In this document: piece after piece, positions 63,091-64,000 of the stretch
Layout of the letters: every line of letters starts with the position of its first letter
Numbering within the stretch: position 1 is the stretch's first letter
DNA from: Thermohalobaculum sp039822785
GTDB lineage: Bacteria > Pseudomonadota > Alphaproteobacteria > Rhodobacterales > Rhodobacteraceae
Direction: 5' to 3'
DNA length: 64,000 bases
Assembly: GCA_039822785.1 (NCBI GenBank)
Contig: JBCBMO010000004.1
Coordinates: 372,001-436,000, forward strand
The notes under the pieces: generated by a model
Databases searched by the model: none
What the model was told of the DNA's origin: nothing
Seen by the model: the letters and a program-made list of their open reading frames with translations, nothing else
Translations under genes and position numbers: made by a program

Positions 63091-63147
63091 GGTGCGTGGT
63101 TCCCACGCACCTCCGGCCGCGACGGTGCGTGCCGAGCACGCACCCTA
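63088..63147. repeat. 60-bp double-hairpin element between nuoI and nuoJ
   Basis: Terminal inverted repeats TAGGGTGCGTG (63088-63098) and CACGCACCCTA (63137-63147) enclose two perfect 9-bp hairpins: GGTGCGTGG/CCACGCACC (63091-63111) and GGTGCGTGC/GCACGCACC (63124-63144). The layout is that of a REP-type or miniature element. The right end continues CGA, as in the nnrD copy. Confidence 0.82.
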
Positions 63148-63216
63148 CGACAGGTCCCGCGACAGACGGGGCCGCGGAGACAGGAACCTGGGAGCCGGCC
63201 CCGGCCGGGACATGCC

Positions 63217-63831
63217 ATGACGCTGACCGCGTTCGCCTTTTATGTCTTCGCCTCGGTGGCGGTGGCCTCCGGCCTCTTCGTCACTGTGGCGCGGAACCCC
63301 GTGCACTCGGTGCTCTGGCTCATCCTGGCCTTCTTCTCCTCCGCCGGGCTCATGGTGCTGCTGGGCGCGGAGTTCATCGCGATGCTGCTCATCATCGTCT
63401 ACGTGGGCGCGGTCGCGGTGCTCTTCCTCTTCGTCGTCATGATGCTCGACGTCGACTTCGCCGCGCTGAAGCGGGAGGCCATGGCGAACCTGCCGCTGGG
63501 CGCCCTGATCGGTCTCGTGCTGATCCTCGAGCTTGGGCTGGTGATCGGGAACTGGGTCTTCGCCGACATCGCACCGGAGGTGCGGGAGGCCGCGATCCCC
63601 GACCCCGGCGGCATGCAGAACGCCCAGGCGTTGGGCACGATCCTCTATGACCGGTTCTTCCTGGCCTTCCAGGTCTCCGGCCTCGTGCTGCTGGTCGCGA
63701 TGATCGGCGCCATCGTGCTGACGCTGCGCCACCGCGAGAACATCAAGCGCCAGGACGTGCTGACGCAGATCTACCGGACCCGCGAGGAGAGCGTGGCGCT
63801 CAAGGACGTCGAGCCGGGGCAGGGAGTGTAA
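63217..63831 (+). CDS. nuoJ: NADH-quinone oxidoreductase subunit J
   Basis: A 204-residue, five-helix membrane subunit. NPVHSVLWLILAFFSSAGLMVLLGAEFIAM and LIIVYVGAVAVLFLFVVMMLD (cited by ends) are typical, the latter including the pi-bulge helix. It lies two bases before nuoK. Confidence 0.95.
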   Translation: MTLTAFAFYVFASVAVASGLFVTVARNPVHSVLWLILAFFSSAGLMVLLGAEFIAMLLIIVYVGAVAVLFLFVVMMLDVDFAALKREAMANLPLGALIGLVLILELGLVIGNWVFADIAPEVREAAIPDPGGMQNAQALGTILYDRFFLAFQVSGLVLLVAMIGAIVLTLRHRENIKRQDVLTQIYRTREESVALKDVEPGQGV

Positions 63832-63833
63832 CC

Positions 63834-64000
63834 ATGGACGCCGCCATCCAACCCATCGCCGGCGTCGGCCTGGGGGCTTACCTGACCGTCGCGGCGCTGA
63901 TGTTCGTGATCGGGATCTTCGGGATCTTCCTCAACCGCAAGAACGTCATCGTCATCCTGATGTCGATCGAGCTGATGCTGCTGGCGGTGAACATCAACCT
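63834..64000 (+). CDS. nuoK: NADH-quinone oxidoreductase subunit K (cut by window edge)
   Basis: The first 55 codons of NuoK. A short N-terminal stretch and first helix (LTVAALMFVIGIFGIFLNRK) are followed by NVIVILMSIELMLLAVNIN with the conserved membrane Glu. The rest lies beyond base 64000. It directly follows nuoJ. Confidence 0.93.
   Translation, partial: MDAAIQPIAGVGLGAYLTVAALMFVIGIFGIFLNRKNVIVILMSIELMLLAVNIN

Overview
This is a GC-rich chromosomal window from an alphaproteobacterium, almost certainly Rhodobacterales/Rhodobacteraceae (Roseobacter-like). The support is the gene neighbourhoods: tldD-ctaC-ctaB-orf-ctaG-ctaE-surf1-thrC-M16 peptidase; rpoH-rluD facing a DUF6476 gene; glnB-glnA; tig, clpP-clpX-lon; and a nuo operon carrying extra small genes. 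A vanadium haloperoxidase gene and a gamma-butyrobetaine/carnitine-type cluster fit a marine heterotroph. No phage, transposase, integrase, rRNA or CRISPR was seen.

Layout. 1-7290: a DNA-repair gene (mmcB), aquaporin (aqpZ), then a minus-strand yejABEF-type peptide/microcin ABC importer. 7450-10900: a membrane-anchored two-haem cytochrome c with a very long acidic Thr/Glu/Ala linker, prephenate dehydratase and two lipoproteins. 11070-21470: tldD, the cytochrome aa3 biogenesis cluster, threonine synthase, an M16 peptidase, an acetyltransferase and glutaminase. 21470-27360: an intergenic region with a perfect 21-bp inverted repeat, an unrecognised 474-residue lipoprotein, and a GlxA/AraC regulator divergent from aldolase, gamma-butyrobetaine-dioxygenase-like and binding-protein genes. 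27360-38140: yqgE, a DsbD-N-like protein, rpoH, rluD, two peptidases, a DUF2059 protein, the vanadium haloperoxidase and glnBA. 38440-49050: split nnrE/nnrD, tRNA-Leu, tig, clpP, clpX, lon, an SGNH hydrolase, yghU, tRNA-Val and tRNA-Asp. 49290-64000: nuoA to nuoK, with nuoK cut by the window edge.

The most unusual region is 52295-56835, inside the nuo operon. Between nuoD and nuoE lies a 47-codon open chimera joining the first codons of a nuoE to the last ~30 codons of a nuoD, followed by an AT-rich orphan gene. Between nuoE and nuoF lie three tandem paralogues of an unrecognised six-helix membrane protein. Each overlaps, by the same 11 bases, the start of a nuoF: a 98-codon internally deleted fragment, a 50-codon fragment, and finally the intact gene. 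This reads as repeated duplication or recombination that kept reading frames and start/stop overlaps.

Smaller points: a GGTGCGT-type palindromic repeat lies inside the nnrD reading frame and a related double hairpin supplies the nuoI stop codon; a perfect TGTGA-N6-TCACA site lies upstream of the haloperoxidase; a sigma-54-like -24/-12 element lies upstream of glnB.
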